Shown here piece after piece: positions 7,370 through 16,167 of a stretch of 64,000 bases of DNA. The number at the start of each line of letters is the position of its first letter. The first letter of the stretch is position 1. Where the stretch lies: assembly GCF_013408245.1 (NCBI RefSeq), contig NZ_JACBYS010000001.1, positions 806,001 through 870,000 of the forward strand, written 5' to 3'. The DNA comes from Duganella sp. 1224. Its GTDB lineage: Bacteria; Pseudomonadota; Gammaproteobacteria; Burkholderiales; Burkholderiaceae_D. The translations under genes were made by a program, and so were the position numbers. Under the pieces are notes generated by a model. The model was not told the DNA's origin. It saw only the letters and a list, made by a program, of their open reading frames with translations, and did no database searches.

Positions 7370-8017
7370 ATGACCGCTACGCCTATCAAGATCCTCAGCG
7401 TGGATGACCACCCGATGTTCCGCGAAGGCATAGCCAGCGTCATCGCCGACGAGGAGGACATGCAGCTGCTGGAGGAGGCCACCAACGGCGTACAGGCCGT
7501 GGAAGCCTATCGCCGATTGCAGCCGGATGTCACGCTGATGGACATCCAGATGCCGGACATGAACGGCATCGATGCCACCATCGCCATCCGCAAGGAATTC
7601 CCCAACGCCCGCATCGTGGTGCTGACCACCTACGAGGGCGACGTGCTGGCGCAGCGCGCCATCGCCGCCGGCGCCGCCGGCTATCTGCTCAAGAGCATGC
7701 TGCGCAAGGAACTGCTGGCCACCATCCGCGCCGTGCACCAGGGCCGCCGCAGCATTCCGCCGGCGGTGGCCAGCGGCATCGCCGAGCACTGGCATGAGGG
7801 CGCGCTGAGCAAGCGCGAAGTCGAGGTGCTGCAACTGGTGGCCGGAGGCCAGAGCAACAAGCGCATCGGCATGCACCTGGTGATTTCGGAGGAAACGGTC
7901 AAGGTGCACATGAAGAGCATCCTGGCCAAGCTGAATGCCAGCGACCGCACCCACGCGGTCACGCTGGCCATCGAGCGCGGCATCCTCGATCTGCACTCCT
8001 GCGGCGTGATCCACTGA
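7370..8017 (+). CDS. NarL-family response regulator
   Basis: A complete 215-residue regulator: receiver with VDDHP acidic pair, phospho-acceptor Asp58 (TLMDIQMP) and Lys108 (GYLLKSM), then a LuxR-type DNA-binding domain (LSKREVEVLQLVAGGQSNKR, VKVHMKSILAKLNASDRTHAV). The ATG at 7370 is preferred because the receiver begins five residues later; an in-frame ATG at 7355 is possible and neither has a strong ribosome site. It converges on the sensor kinase gene with only 10 bases between stops, and the two are the obvious partner pair. Confidence 0.93.
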   Translation: MTATPIKILSVDDHPMFREGIASVIADEEDMQLLEEATNGVQAVEAYRRLQPDVTLMDIQMPDMNGIDATIAIRKEFPNARIVVLTTYEGDVLAQRAIAAGAAGYLLKSMLRKELLATIRAVHQGRRSIPPAVASGIAEHWHEGALSKREVEVLQLVAGGQSNKRIGMHLVISEETVKVHMKSILAKLNASDRTHAVTLAIERGILDLHSCGVIH

Positions 8018-8027
8018 CAGCCGCCAG

Positions 8028-11000
8028 CTAGGCCGCTTCGCGCATCAGCCAGCGCCGCAGCGTGCCGGGCTTGCGCTCGTACACGGCCGATCCCGGCGCG
8101 CTGACCTGCGCCACCGTGCCCATGCCGGGGCGGCACCACAGGTCCAGCGCGGCGTCGATCTTCACGGCGCGCTCGCGCATGCCGATCAGGCCCCAGTGGC
8201 CGGGCAACTCGCCGGCCGCCAGCACTTTCTCATCGATGCCGCGGCCGTCGTCGCGCACCACCAGCGTGAAGTGATCCTGCGCGTAGCCCAGTTCCAGCTC
8301 GATGCGGCTGGCGCCGGCGTGGCGGAAGGCGTTCAGCAGCGCCTCGCGGCCGATGTGGTACAGGTGTTCGCGCGCCGCCTCGGTCAGCGTGGTTTGCTGG
8401 CCGGTGACGATCACCGCGAAGTCGGCCGCGTGTTCCTCGCGCAGTTGCTGTCCCAGCTCGCCGAACATATGCGGCAGGTCGTCCAGGTGCGGCACGCTGC
8501 GCAAGCCGCGCACCTGGTTGCGGCCCTCGGCCAGCACCTGGTCGGCCTGATTCAGGATCTTTTCCACCAGCTGGTACGCTTCGCCTTCCTGCGGCAGGCG
8601 CTTGAGCAGCGTTTGCACCCGCAGCATCAGGCCTTGCACGCTTTGCAGGAAGGTGTCGTGCAGCGTGCGGGCGATGCGTTCGCGCTCGTCGGCGCGGTCC
8701 TCCAACCGGGTGCGCAGCTGGCGGGTCACGTGGCGCAGGCGCAGGCGGTACACGGCCCACAGCAGCGCCGCCAATGCCAGCACGCACAGCAGCTTGAACC
8801 ACGCGGTCTCGATGAACGTCGGCGGAATGCTGAATACCAGTTGCGCCTCCCGCGGATTCCACACGCCGTCCTCGTTGGCAGCCATCACGCGGAAGCGGTA
8901 CTGGCCCGGCGCCAGATTGGTGTAGAAGGCCTGGCGCCGCGCGCCCGGATCCTGCCAGTCCTGGTCGACGCCGTCGAGGCGATAGCGGAAGCGGACCCGC
9001 TCGGGGATGCTCAGGCTCAGCGCCGTGTAGTCGATGCGCAGGCTGTTGGTGGACTTGGGCAGGGTCAGGCCGGGCAGGGCGCTGTAGCGCTGCTCGCCGA
9101 CGGCGATGCCCTGCACCAGCACCGGCGGCGGCACCGGGTTGCGGGCGATGCGCGCCGGGTCGATCCAGTTGATGCGGTTGGCGGTGGCCATCCACAGCAG
9201 GCCGTCGTCGCCCAGCACCAGCGACGGCATGGGGCGCAGCTGCGAGGCGGCGCCGAGCAAACCGTCGTGGGCGTCGAAGCGCTCGAACTCCACCGCTTGC
9301 GCCGGCTCGCGCAGCGCCCGCGCCAGTTGGGCGGCGGCGATGCGGGTCAGGCCCTCGGTGCCGAACAGCCACAGGTCGCCCTGGGCGCTGCGGGCGATGC
9401 CGGACACGCCGCGAAACGCCTCGCCGCGCTGGCCATGCAGCATGAAGAAGCGTTTGCCGTCGAACCAGGCGACGCCACGTTCGCCGCCGGCCCACAGCTG
9501 GCCGCCGGCGCGGTGCAGCGTCAGCACGTGGCCCAGGTCCAGGCCTTGTTCGGCGCTGTAGATGTCGGTCTTGCCGCCGGCCAGGCGCACGATGTAGTTG
9601 CGGATATAGCCGGCCCACAGCGCGCCGTCGCGGCCGGTCACCAGCGAGGTCGGAAACTGGTCGCTCATGCCGGGCGTGGACAGCGGCAGCGCAGGTTGGT
9701 GGCGCCACTGGCCGTCCTTGAGCAGATACAGGCCGGCCCGCACCACCGATACCCACAGGCCGCCGCCGGCGGCGCCGCTGATCGCCTGCACCTCGTAGCT
9801 GCGCGCTTCCGGCGGCAGCGGATAACGCTCCACGCGGCCGCCTTCCACGCTCCACACCTCCTCGTCGTTGCCGGCCCAGAGCACGCCGGCCGGATCGCGG
9901 TACAGCGCCGACACGTGCCCGGCCAGCACGCTGCGGCGCGCGCCTTCCGCTCCCAGCACGTGCAGCACGCCGGTACGGTCGCCGGCCCAGACGCCGCCGC
10001 CGGCCACCGGCGCGATGGCCGGATGGTTGAACACGATCTGCAGCGGCAGCGTCATGAGACGGTTGTGGCGGAAACGGTTCAGCCCCGCCGAGCTGCCGAT
10101 CCACACATTGCCCTCGCGGTCCTGGAAAAAGCTTTGCGGCAGGCCGCCGTTCAGGTCCTGCTGCTGCGCCTCGCCACCGCCGGCGTTGCGCCGTTCCAGC
10201 CCGCCGGCGCGAAATACCCACTGGTTGCCCTCGCGGTCGAAGTACATATTGCTGCCCTGGAGCGAGGCCTGCGCGCCGACGTCGCCGGCCGGCGCCTCAG
10301 GCAGCATGCGGTAATAGCTGCCGATGTCGGACGCCCATACCGTGCCGTCCGGCGCCAGCGCCAAGCCACTCAGGTCGCCGTGCGGCCAGGCTGGCCGGAA
10401 CGGCGCGGCGCTGTTGGCGCGGCTGTAGATCCCGCCCTGCATGGCCACCCACTGGCGGCCGTCGCGGTCGAACAGCACCTGGCGCGCGCGCCGTGGCGGC
10501 AGGCCGTAGTCGGCGCCGACGCCGACGAAATGGTCGCCTTCGAGCCGCGCCAGGCCGTCGCGCGCGGCCACCCACAGCACGCCGTCCGGCCCGCGCGTGA
10601 TGCTGGTGACGGCGCCGGAGGGCAGTCCCTGGCCGGCGGCGAAGTGGCGCACCTGGTTGCGGCTGTAGTAGCTGATGCCGCCGCCGATGCGGTAGCCGAC
10701 CCACAGGCCGCCCTCCGGCGGCGCATACAGCGTGCGCACATTGGACGACAGCAGCGCGTGGCCGTCGACGCTGTCGACGCGCTCATAGCGCTTGCCGTCG
10801 AAGCGGTACAAGCCGGTGCCGGCGGCGAGCCATAGCCAGCCATCGCTGGTCTGGGTAATATTCAGGATGTCCACCGGGGCGCTATCGAGCGCGCCCCAGC
10901 TGGTATGGGTGAATTGTTCGAGGAGGCGGGCCGGCGGTTGCTGGGCGAGGGCGGGCGGCGGGACGCACAAGAGCAGGCCGCACAAGGCGGCAACGGCGGC

Positions 11001-11033
11001 ATGCAGGAGCTGTACGGCGCGTGCAGTCGTCAT
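8028..11033 (-). CDS. Propeller-type sensor histidine kinase (HisKA_3 / NarX-UhpB class)
   Basis: The 1001-residue product has a signal peptide (ending near PPALAQ) and a long series of two-component propeller repeats (DGWLWLAAGTGLYRFDG-type, about residues 40-640). A Y_Y_Y domain (about 665-735), one membrane helix (LLCVLALAALLWAVYRL) and a dimerisation/phospho-acceptor region with His792 in IARTLHDTFLQS follow. The ATPase domain has DDGRGID and WGLIGMRERA. Such proteins sense polymers or sugars in the periplasm through the propeller. It is convergent with a NarL regulator (10 bases) and divergent from the XapX/amidohydrolase operon, which is a plausible target. Confidence 0.95.
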   Translation of the reverse strand: MTTARAVQLLHAAVAALCGLLLCVPPPALAQQPPARLLEQFTHTSWGALDSAPVDILNITQTSDGWLWLAAGTGLYRFDGKRYERVDSVDGHALLSSNVRTLYAPPEGGLWVGYRIGGGISYYSRNQVRHFAAGQGLPSGAVTSITRGPDGVLWVAARDGLARLEGDHFVGVGADYGLPPRRARQVLFDRDGRQWVAMQGGIYSRANSAAPFRPAWPHGDLSGLALAPDGTVWASDIGSYYRMLPEAPAGDVGAQASLQGSNMYFDREGNQWVFRAGGLERRNAGGGEAQQQDLNGGLPQSFFQDREGNVWIGSSAGLNRFRHNRLMTLPLQIVFNHPAIAPVAGGGVWAGDRTGVLHVLGAEGARRSVLAGHVSALYRDPAGVLWAGNDEEVWSVEGGRVERYPLPPEARSYEVQAISGAAGGGLWVSVVRAGLYLLKDGQWRHQPALPLSTPGMSDQFPTSLVTGRDGALWAGYIRNYIVRLAGGKTDIYSAEQGLDLGHVLTLHRAGGQLWAGGERGVAWFDGKRFFMLHGQRGEAFRGVSGIARSAQGDLWLFGTEGLTRIAAAQLARALREPAQAVEFERFDAHDGLLGAASQLRPMPSLVLGDDGLLWMATANRINWIDPARIARNPVPPPVLVQGIAVGEQRYSALPGLTLPKSTNSLRIDYTALSLSIPERVRFRYRLDGVDQDWQDPGARRQAFYTNLAPGQYRFRVMAANEDGVWNPREAQLVFSIPPTFIETAWFKLLCVLALAALLWAVYRLRLRHVTRQLRTRLEDRADERERIARTLHDTFLQSVQGLMLRVQTLLKRLPQEGEAYQLVEKILNQADQVLAEGRNQVRGLRSVPHLDDLPHMFGELGQQLREEHAADFAVIVTGQQTTLTEAAREHLYHIGREALLNAFRHAGASRIELELGYAQDHFTLVVRDDGRGIDEKVLAAGELPGHWGLIGMRERAVKIDAALDLWCRPGMGTVAQVSAPGSAVYERKPGTLRRWLMREAA

Positions 11034-11060
11034 GGCGTATCGGTTCCCGGGAGTCAGACC

Positions 11061-11096
11061 ATTTTAGCACCTATTCAAGTGCAAGTTCATACCTCC
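11061..11096 (-). promoter_or_regulatory. Putative activator site and promoter of the sensor kinase gene
   Basis: On the minus strand GGAGGTAT (11096-11089) lies 22 bases before TAAAAT (11066-11061), with no good -35 box, as in activator-dependent promoters. Its counterpart lies at the partner regulator's promoter (7277-7313). Confidence 0.35.
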
Positions 11097-11196
11097 CAAA
11101 AGAGGGGGGAATTGTCGATCAATCCCGGTGATGTCATAGGAGAGAGGGATCACTACACTACGGGCACGATTCACCTGACCGGAGTACCGCTCAATC

Positions 11197-11460
11197 ATGA
11201 AAATGTATATTGTATCGCTGGCCGTCGGCCTGCTGGTGGGCCTGATTTATGGCTTTTTGAACGTGCGTTCGCCGGCGCCGCCGGTGATCGCGCTGGTCGG
11301 CCTGCTGGGCATGCTGCTCGGCGAGCAGCTGCCGCCGCTGCTGCGCCCCTTGTGGCAGAAGGAAGCGCCCAAAGTGTCGTGGATCGAAGACCACGTCAAG
11401 CCACATTGTTTCGGCCAGCTGCCAACCGCGCAGAAGTCCGATGAAACCCGGAGCACCTGA
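11197..11460 (+). CDS. XapX-domain small membrane protein
   Basis: An 87-residue protein with two membrane segments and the XapX core GLIYGFLNVRSPAPPVIALV followed by GLLGMLLGEQ. The biochemical role of the family is unknown. It is the first gene of a plus-strand unit; the amidohydrolase starts four bases after its stop. GGAG lies 12 bases upstream of the ATG, rather far, so translation may be modest. The hydrophilic tail after residue 50 is slightly longer than the bare XapX motif. Confidence 0.88.
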   Translation: MKMYIVSLAVGLLVGLIYGFLNVRSPAPPVIALVGLLGMLLGEQLPPLLRPLWQKEAPKVSWIEDHVKPHCFGQLPTAQKSDETRST

Positions 11461-11464
11461 TTAA

Positions 11465-13393
11465 ATGACCCAAGCGAACCCCACTCCCGATCTGATCCTG
11501 CACCGCGGCCTGTTCACCACCCTGGACCGCGCCAACCCGCACGCCGAAGCCGTCGCCATCAAGGATGGCAAATTCATCGCCGTTGGCCGCGCCAACGAGG
11601 TGATGGCCCTGGCCGGCCCGACCACCCGTATCATCGACCTGCATGGCAAGCGCGTGCTGCCAGGCCTGATCGACAACCACTGCCACATCATCCGCGGCGG
11701 CCTGAATTTCAACCTGGAGCTGCGCTGGGACGGCGTGCGCTCGCTGGCCGACGCCATGGCCATGCTGAAGGCGCAGGTGGCCATTACGCCGGCGCCGCAG
11801 TGGGTGCGCGTGGTGGGCGGCTTCACCGAGCACCAATTCGCCGAGAAGCGCCTGCCGACCATCGAGGAGCTGAACGCGGTGGCGCCGGATACCCCGGTGT
11901 TCATCCTGCACCTGTATGACCGCGCGCTGCTGAACGGCGCCGCGCTGCGCGCCGTCGGCTACACCAAGGACACGCCGGAACCGCCGGGCGGCCAGATCCT
12001 GCGCGACGGCAGCGGCAATCCCACCGGCCTGCTGCTGGCCAAGCCGAATGCCTCGATCCTGTACGCCACGCTGGCCAAGGGCCCGAAACTGCCGCTGGAA
12101 TACCAGGTCAACTCGACCCGCCACTTCATGCGCGAACTGAATCGCCTCGGCGTGACCGGCGTGATCGACGCCGGCGGCGGCTTCCAGAACTATCCGGAAG
12201 ACTACCAGGTGATCCAGCAACTGGCCGACGAAAAGCAGCTGACGGTGCGCATGGCCTACAACCTGTTCACGCAAAAGCCCAAGCAGGAGAAGGAAGACTT
12301 CCTGAACTGGACGCAGAGCGTCAAGTATCAGCAGGGCGACGACTACTTCCGCCACAACGGCGCAGGCGAGATGCTGACCTTCTCGGCGGCCGACTTCGAG
12401 GACTTCCGCCAGCCGCGCCCGGACATGCCGGAATCGATGGAGGACGACCTGGAAGGCGTGGTGCGGGTGCTGGCGCAGAACCGCTGGCCGTGGCGCATGC
12501 ACGCCACCTACGACGAAACCATCAGCCGCGCGCTGGACGTGTTCGAGCGCGTCAACCAGGAGATTCCGCTGGAGGGCCTTAACTGGTTCTTCGACCACGC
12601 GGAAACCATTTCGCAGCAGTCGATCGACCGCATCGCCGCGCTGGGCGGCGGCGTGGCCGTGCAGCACCGCATGGCCTACCAGGGCGAATACTTCATCGAA
12701 CGCTATGGCCACGGCGCCGCCGAGGCCACGCCGCCAATCAAGAAGATCCTGGAATCGGGCGTGAAAACCTCGGCCGGCACCGACGCCACCCGCGTGGCCT
12801 CGTACAATCCATGGGTGTCGCTGGCCTGGATGATCACCGGTAAAACCGTCAGCGGCGCGCAGCTGTACCCGCGCGCCAATTGCCTGGACCGCGAACAGGC
12901 GCTGCGCATGTGGACCGAGAACACCACCTGGTTCTCCAACGAGGAAGGCAAGAAGGGCCGCATCGAAGTCGGCCAGCTGGCTGACCTGATCGTGCCGGAC
13001 AAGGACTTCTACGCCTGCGCCGAAAGCGAGATCTGGGACATGACCTCGGAGCTGACCGTGGTGGGCGGCAAGATCGTCTACGCCGCCGGCGCCTTCGCCA
13101 GCCACGACCTGCCGCCGCCGCCGGCCATGCCGGACTGGTCGCCGGTGCGCCGTTTCGGCGGCTACGCCGGCTGGGGCGAGAAGCAGGGCACCAGCCGCGC
13201 CGCGCTCAAGGAACTGGAACAGCGCCAGTTGCGGCAGCAGCGGGAACGCCAGCAGCAGGCCGCCGCCTGCGGCTGCGCCAACAACTGCAATCTGCACGGC
13301 CACCAGCACGCCAACTCGTGGGCCAGCAAGCTGCCGGTCTCCGACCTGAAGAGCTTCTGGGGCGCCCTGGGCTGCGCCTGCTGGGCGGTGTAA
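11465..13393 (+). CDS. Amidohydrolase family protein (YtcJ-like) with Cys/His tail
   Basis: The 642-residue product has the composite metal-dependent amidohydrolase architecture. An N-terminal beta-sandwich (ILHRGLFTTLD...AVAIKDGKFIAVG) is followed by the metal site GLIDNHCHI (His72, His74), later FDHAE and GTDA motifs, and closure of the sandwich (GRIEVGQLADLIV). No signal peptide is seen. The last 50 residues form an unusual tail with CGCANNC, HGHQH and a terminal GCACWAV, which could bind metal. It is translationally linked to DoxX (TAATG overlap) and four bases from XapX. The substrate cannot be deduced. Confidence 0.93.
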   Translation: MTQANPTPDLILHRGLFTTLDRANPHAEAVAIKDGKFIAVGRANEVMALAGPTTRIIDLHGKRVLPGLIDNHCHIIRGGLNFNLELRWDGVRSLADAMAMLKAQVAITPAPQWVRVVGGFTEHQFAEKRLPTIEELNAVAPDTPVFILHLYDRALLNGAALRAVGYTKDTPEPPGGQILRDGSGNPTGLLLAKPNASILYATLAKGPKLPLEYQVNSTRHFMRELNRLGVTGVIDAGGGFQNYPEDYQVIQQLADEKQLTVRMAYNLFTQKPKQEKEDFLNWTQSVKYQQGDDYFRHNGAGEMLTFSAADFEDFRQPRPDMPESMEDDLEGVVRVLAQNRWPWRMHATYDETISRALDVFERVNQEIPLEGLNWFFDHAETISQQSIDRIAALGGGVAVQHRMAYQGEYFIERYGHGAAEATPPIKKILESGVKTSAGTDATRVASYNPWVSLAWMITGKTVSGAQLYPRANCLDREQALRMWTENTTWFSNEEGKKGRIEVGQLADLIVPDKDFYACAESEIWDMTSELTVVGGKIVYAAGAFASHDLPPPPAMPDWSPVRRFGGYAGWGEKQGTSRAALKELEQRQLRQQRERQQQAAACGCANNCNLHGHQHANSWASKLPVSDLKSFWGALGCACWAV

Positions 13394-13785
13394 TGCGGTC
13401 GCAGTGGATAGAACGTTGTTGTCTGCTGCTGTTGTGTGCCGCCTATCTGCAGGGCGGCATCAACAAGCTGACGGATTTTGATTCGGCCATCGGCGAGATG
13501 CGCCACTTCGGCCTGGCGCCGGCGGCGCCGCTGGCGGCGCTGGTGATCGCGCTGGAACTGGGCGCCTCGGTCGCCATCGTGGCCGGTTTTTACCGCTGGC
13601 TGGGCGCCGCTTTCCTCGGCGTGTTCACGCTGATGGCCACCTTTGTCGCCAACCGCTTCTGGGAGATGGGCGGCCAGGAACGCTTCATGGCGGCCAACAG
13701 TTTTTTCGAGCACCTCGGCCTGACCGGCGCTTTCCTGCTGTTGGCCTGGCTCGATCTTCAGAAAGGGAGTAATGGAACGCGGTGA
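13393..13785 (+). CDS. DoxX-family membrane protein
   Basis: A 130-residue four-helix membrane protein with the DoxX pattern (LQGGINKLTDFDSAIGEM near the N-terminus, later WEMGGQERFMAANSFFEHLGLTGAFLL). The ATG overlaps the amidohydrolase stop as TAATG, which fixes the start; the frame is open further upstream but only inside the previous gene. DoxX proteins are membrane partners in redox or quinone-linked processes in various bacteria. Its precise role in this operon is unknown. Confidence 0.88.
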   Translation: MRSQWIERCCLLLLCAAYLQGGINKLTDFDSAIGEMRHFGLAPAAPLAALVIALELGASVAIVAGFYRWLGAAFLGVFTLMATFVANRFWEMGGQERFMAANSFFEHLGLTGAFLLLAWLDLQKGSNGTR

Positions 13786-14428
13786 CATCAAACAAGGCGC
13801 GGCACTGGGCTTTTTGGCCGGCTACGTCGACACGCTGGGCTTTGTCGGGCTGTTTGGCCTGTTCACGGCCCACGTCACGGGGAACTTTGTGCTGATCGGC
13901 CGCGCGCTGATCGAGCCATCGCAAGCCATCTTCATCAAGCTGCTGGTATTCCCGGTGTTTATCGTGTTTGTCGCGCTGGCGCGGCTGGCGATCCTGCACT
14001 GGGACCGGGCCGGCGCCAAAACGCTGCGCAACAGCTTCCTGTTGCAGCTGTTCCTGATGCTGGCCACGGTGTTCTGCGCCTGGCGGGCGGCGCCGGTGAT
14101 CGAGGCTTCCGAGCCGCTGACGCTGCTCACCGGCTCGCTATGCGCGGGCGCGATGGCGATCCAGAACGCCTACGGCAAGCTATTGCTTGGCAAGACGGCG
14201 GCCACCACCGTCATGACCGGCAACGTGACCGGGCTGGTGATCGAGTTGGTGGATTCGTTGCGCGGTGACCCGGAAGCGATCGGCCGCTGCAAGAAGCTGA
14301 CCTGGCCGGTGGTGATGTTTGCCGCCGGCTGCATGAGCGGCGGCCTGGCTTTCGTGCAGTTTGGCTTCCACGGCCTGCTGCTGCCGTGCGCCATCCTGCT
14401 GGCGCTGGCGGGCACCGCCAGGGATTAA
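13772..14428 (+). CDS. YoaK/DUF1275-family membrane protein
   Basis: The 218-residue, six-helix product has the DUF1275 hallmarks GFLAGYVDTLGFVGLFGLFTAHVTGN and a second TTVMTGNVTGL repeat. The family is of unknown, possibly transport, function. An AAAGGGAG site precedes the ATG. The gene overlaps DoxX by 14 bases and ends the XapX operon; its stop overlaps that of the opposite response regulator by four bases. Confidence 0.9.
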   Translation: MERGDIKQGAALGFLAGYVDTLGFVGLFGLFTAHVTGNFVLIGRALIEPSQAIFIKLLVFPVFIVFVALARLAILHWDRAGAKTLRNSFLLQLFLMLATVFCAWRAAPVIEASEPLTLLTGSLCAGAMAIQNAYGKLLLGKTAATTVMTGNVTGLVIELVDSLRGDPEAIGRCKKLTWPVVMFAAGCMSGGLAFVQFGFHGLLLPCAILLALAGTARD

Positions 14429-15063
14429 ATCGAAATAATCCCGCGCTTGAGGGCGATCGTCACCGCGTGGGTGCGGTCGTTCGCGGCCAGCTTGGCCAGC
14501 ACGTTCTTCATGTGCGCCTTGACGGTTTCCTCGGAAATCGTCAGGCGCTCGGCGATGCGGCGGTTGGAATGGCCGCTGGCCGCCAGATTCAACACCTCCA
14601 TCTCGCGTGAGCTCAGCGGGCCCTGACCCATGTGCTGGGCCAGTTCCATGGCAATTTCCGGCGGAATGCGGCGCTGCCCCATGTGCACGCCGCGCACCGT
14701 GTCCAGCAGTTCGCGGCGCAGGGTGCTCTTCAGCAGGAAGCCGGCGGCGCCGCCCTGGACGGCGCGCAGGATCTGCGCGTCGCCCTTGTAGGTGGTCAGC
14801 ATGACGACGCGGGCGTTGTTATGCTCGCGCCGGATCTCGTGCAGCGCCTGCACGCCGTCCAGCTCCGGCATGGCGATGTCCATGATGGTGACGTCCGGCC
14901 GCAGCTGGGTGTAGGCGTCCACCGCCTCGCGGCCGTTGCAGGCTTCGCCCACCACGCACATGTCGGACTGGCTGGAAATGGCCTCGCCCAGGCCGGCGCG
15001 CAGCAAGGGATGGTCGTCGACGACGAGCACGGAAATAGGGCTGGGTGAGGTACGCATGTCCAT
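14425..15063 (-). CDS. NarL-family response regulator
   Basis: A complete 212-residue regulator: VVDDHP acidic pair, Asp62 (TIMDIAMPELDG), GFLLKS Lys, and a LuxR DNA-binding domain (LSSREMEVLNLAASGHSNRR, VKAHMKNVLAKLAANDRTHAV). It closely resembles the regulator at 7370-8017 along its whole length, which suggests duplication. No kinase is adjacent; the large sensor kinase at 8028-11033 could serve both. It lies 38 bases downstream of the metallo-hydrolase gene and may be read from its transcript. The ATG at 15063 has only a weak ribosome site. Confidence 0.92.
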   Translation of the reverse strand: MDMRTSPSPISVLVVDDHPLLRAGLGEAISSQSDMCVVGEACNGREAVDAYTQLRPDVTIMDIAMPELDGVQALHEIRREHNNARVVMLTTYKGDAQILRAVQGGAAGFLLKSTLRRELLDTVRGVHMGQRRIPPEIAMELAQHMGQGPLSSREMEVLNLAASGHSNRRIAERLTISEETVKAHMKNVLAKLAANDRTHAVTIALKRGIISI

Positions 15064-15101
15064 GATGACCAGTCTTTCAGAGTTTGCTGACGTGCCGCTG
15101 A

Positions 15102-16049
15102 CTAGCGCAGCTGGGAATAGGAAACCGGCAGCCAGTCGTAGCCCTTGCCGTCCACGCGCAGGTGGCCCAGGCCGGGGAACGACAGGTGGGCGGCGCCGAC
15201 CAGCGCGCCCTCCCTGGAGAGCGCCTGGAACACCTTGGTGCGCGACGCCAGCGCGGCTTTCGGATCGCTGTCGAAGCCGATCGTCACTTCCGGATGCGCC
15301 AGCTGCACGGCGGCCACGTGGATCAGGTCACCCACCAGCACCAGCTTCTTGGCTTTGCTTTCGAAAGTATAAATGGTATGGCCCGGCGTGTGGCCATAAC
15401 TCGACGTTGCGCGCACGCCCGGCGCCAGTTCGGTGTCGCCGCTGAACGGCTTCAGGTGCTGGGCGGCGGCGTAGGGCGTCAGCGAGGCCATCGCGCCCTG
15501 GAAGAAGCCCTTGCTGTCGGCCGGGGCCTTGTCCAGGTTGGCCTGGCTCAGCCAGAAATCGGTGTCGCGCTGGTCGGCGCGCACCACGGCGTTGGGGAAC
15601 ACCAGCTGGCTGTTGGCGGCCAGGCCGCCCACGTGGTCGGGATGCAGGTGGGTCAGGTAGATTTCGTCGATCTGTTCCGGCTGATAGCCGGAAGCCTTGA
15701 TGTTGGCCAGCACCTTGCCCAGCGTCGGGCCGAACAGGCCGCCGGCGCCGGTGTCCACCAGGATCAGCTTGGCGCCGGTGTTGACCAGGAAGGCGTTGAC
15801 CGAGGCTTCGGTCGGCACCGACTGGTAGTTGCGGGCCAGCGCTTTTTTGGTGACGTCGGCCGGTTCGTGCAGCAGCTTGTCAAACGGCAGGTCGACGGTG
15901 CCGTCGCTGAGGGCGGTGACTTCAAAGTCGCCCAGCATCACCCGGTAGAAGCCGGGGGCGTTGGTGCCGGCCAGCGGCGCGGCGGCAAAGGCGGGGGTGG
16001 AGGCGGCGGTGGCAATGGCCAGTGCGGCAAACAGTGGTGTGAATTTCAT
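15102..16049 (-). CDS. Secreted MBL-fold metallo-hydrolase
   Basis: The 315-residue product has a signal peptide (FAALAIATAASTPAFA) and the metallo-beta-lactamase-fold zinc motif THLHPDHVGG, with later His/Asp ligands in GHTPGHT and VGDLIH. It groups by pattern with periplasmic lactonase/hydrolase-type MBL proteins rather than classic beta-lactamases. The start at 16049 follows AAGGATG and gives a clean signal sequence. It is divergent from a LysR regulator with an inverted repeat between them, the usual arrangement for control by that regulator. Confidence 0.92.
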   Translation of the reverse strand: MKFTPLFAALAIATAASTPAFAAAPLAGTNAPGFYRVMLGDFEVTALSDGTVDLPFDKLLHEPADVTKKALARNYQSVPTEASVNAFLVNTGAKLILVDTGAGGLFGPTLGKVLANIKASGYQPEQIDEIYLTHLHPDHVGGLAANSQLVFPNAVVRADQRDTDFWLSQANLDKAPADSKGFFQGAMASLTPYAAAQHLKPFSGDTELAPGVRATSSYGHTPGHTIYTFESKAKKLVLVGDLIHVAAVQLAHPEVTIGFDSDPKAALASRTKVFQALSREGALVGAAHLSFPGLGHLRVDGKGYDWLPVSYSQLR

Positions 16050-16126
16050 GTTGGCATCCTTAACAATCGATGAGCGAAGTATGCAGCTTTGCAAAAAATG
16101 GCACAATATGGAAAAAAGCAAATGAT

Positions 16127-16145
16127 CTTTGCTGGATCTGCAAAG
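16127..16145. promoter_or_regulatory. Inverted repeat, likely LysR operator
   Basis: CTTTGC-N7-GCAAAG, perfect 6-base arms, lies between the divergent MBL-hydrolase and LysR genes. A further half-site CTTTGCAAAA lies about 40 bases to the left. Confidence 0.5.
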
Positions 16146-16167
16146 ATGTATGGCTCGGGAGAAATTT

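Noticed and set aside
8196-10835. 879-codon plus-strand ORF opposite the sensor kinase
   Set aside because: Repetitive Ala/Gln/Arg/His composition typical of antisense frames; the minus strand has full kinase motifs.
11396-13309. 637-codon minus-strand ORF opposite the amidohydrolase
   Set aside because: Antisense to a clear enzyme; no motifs of its own.
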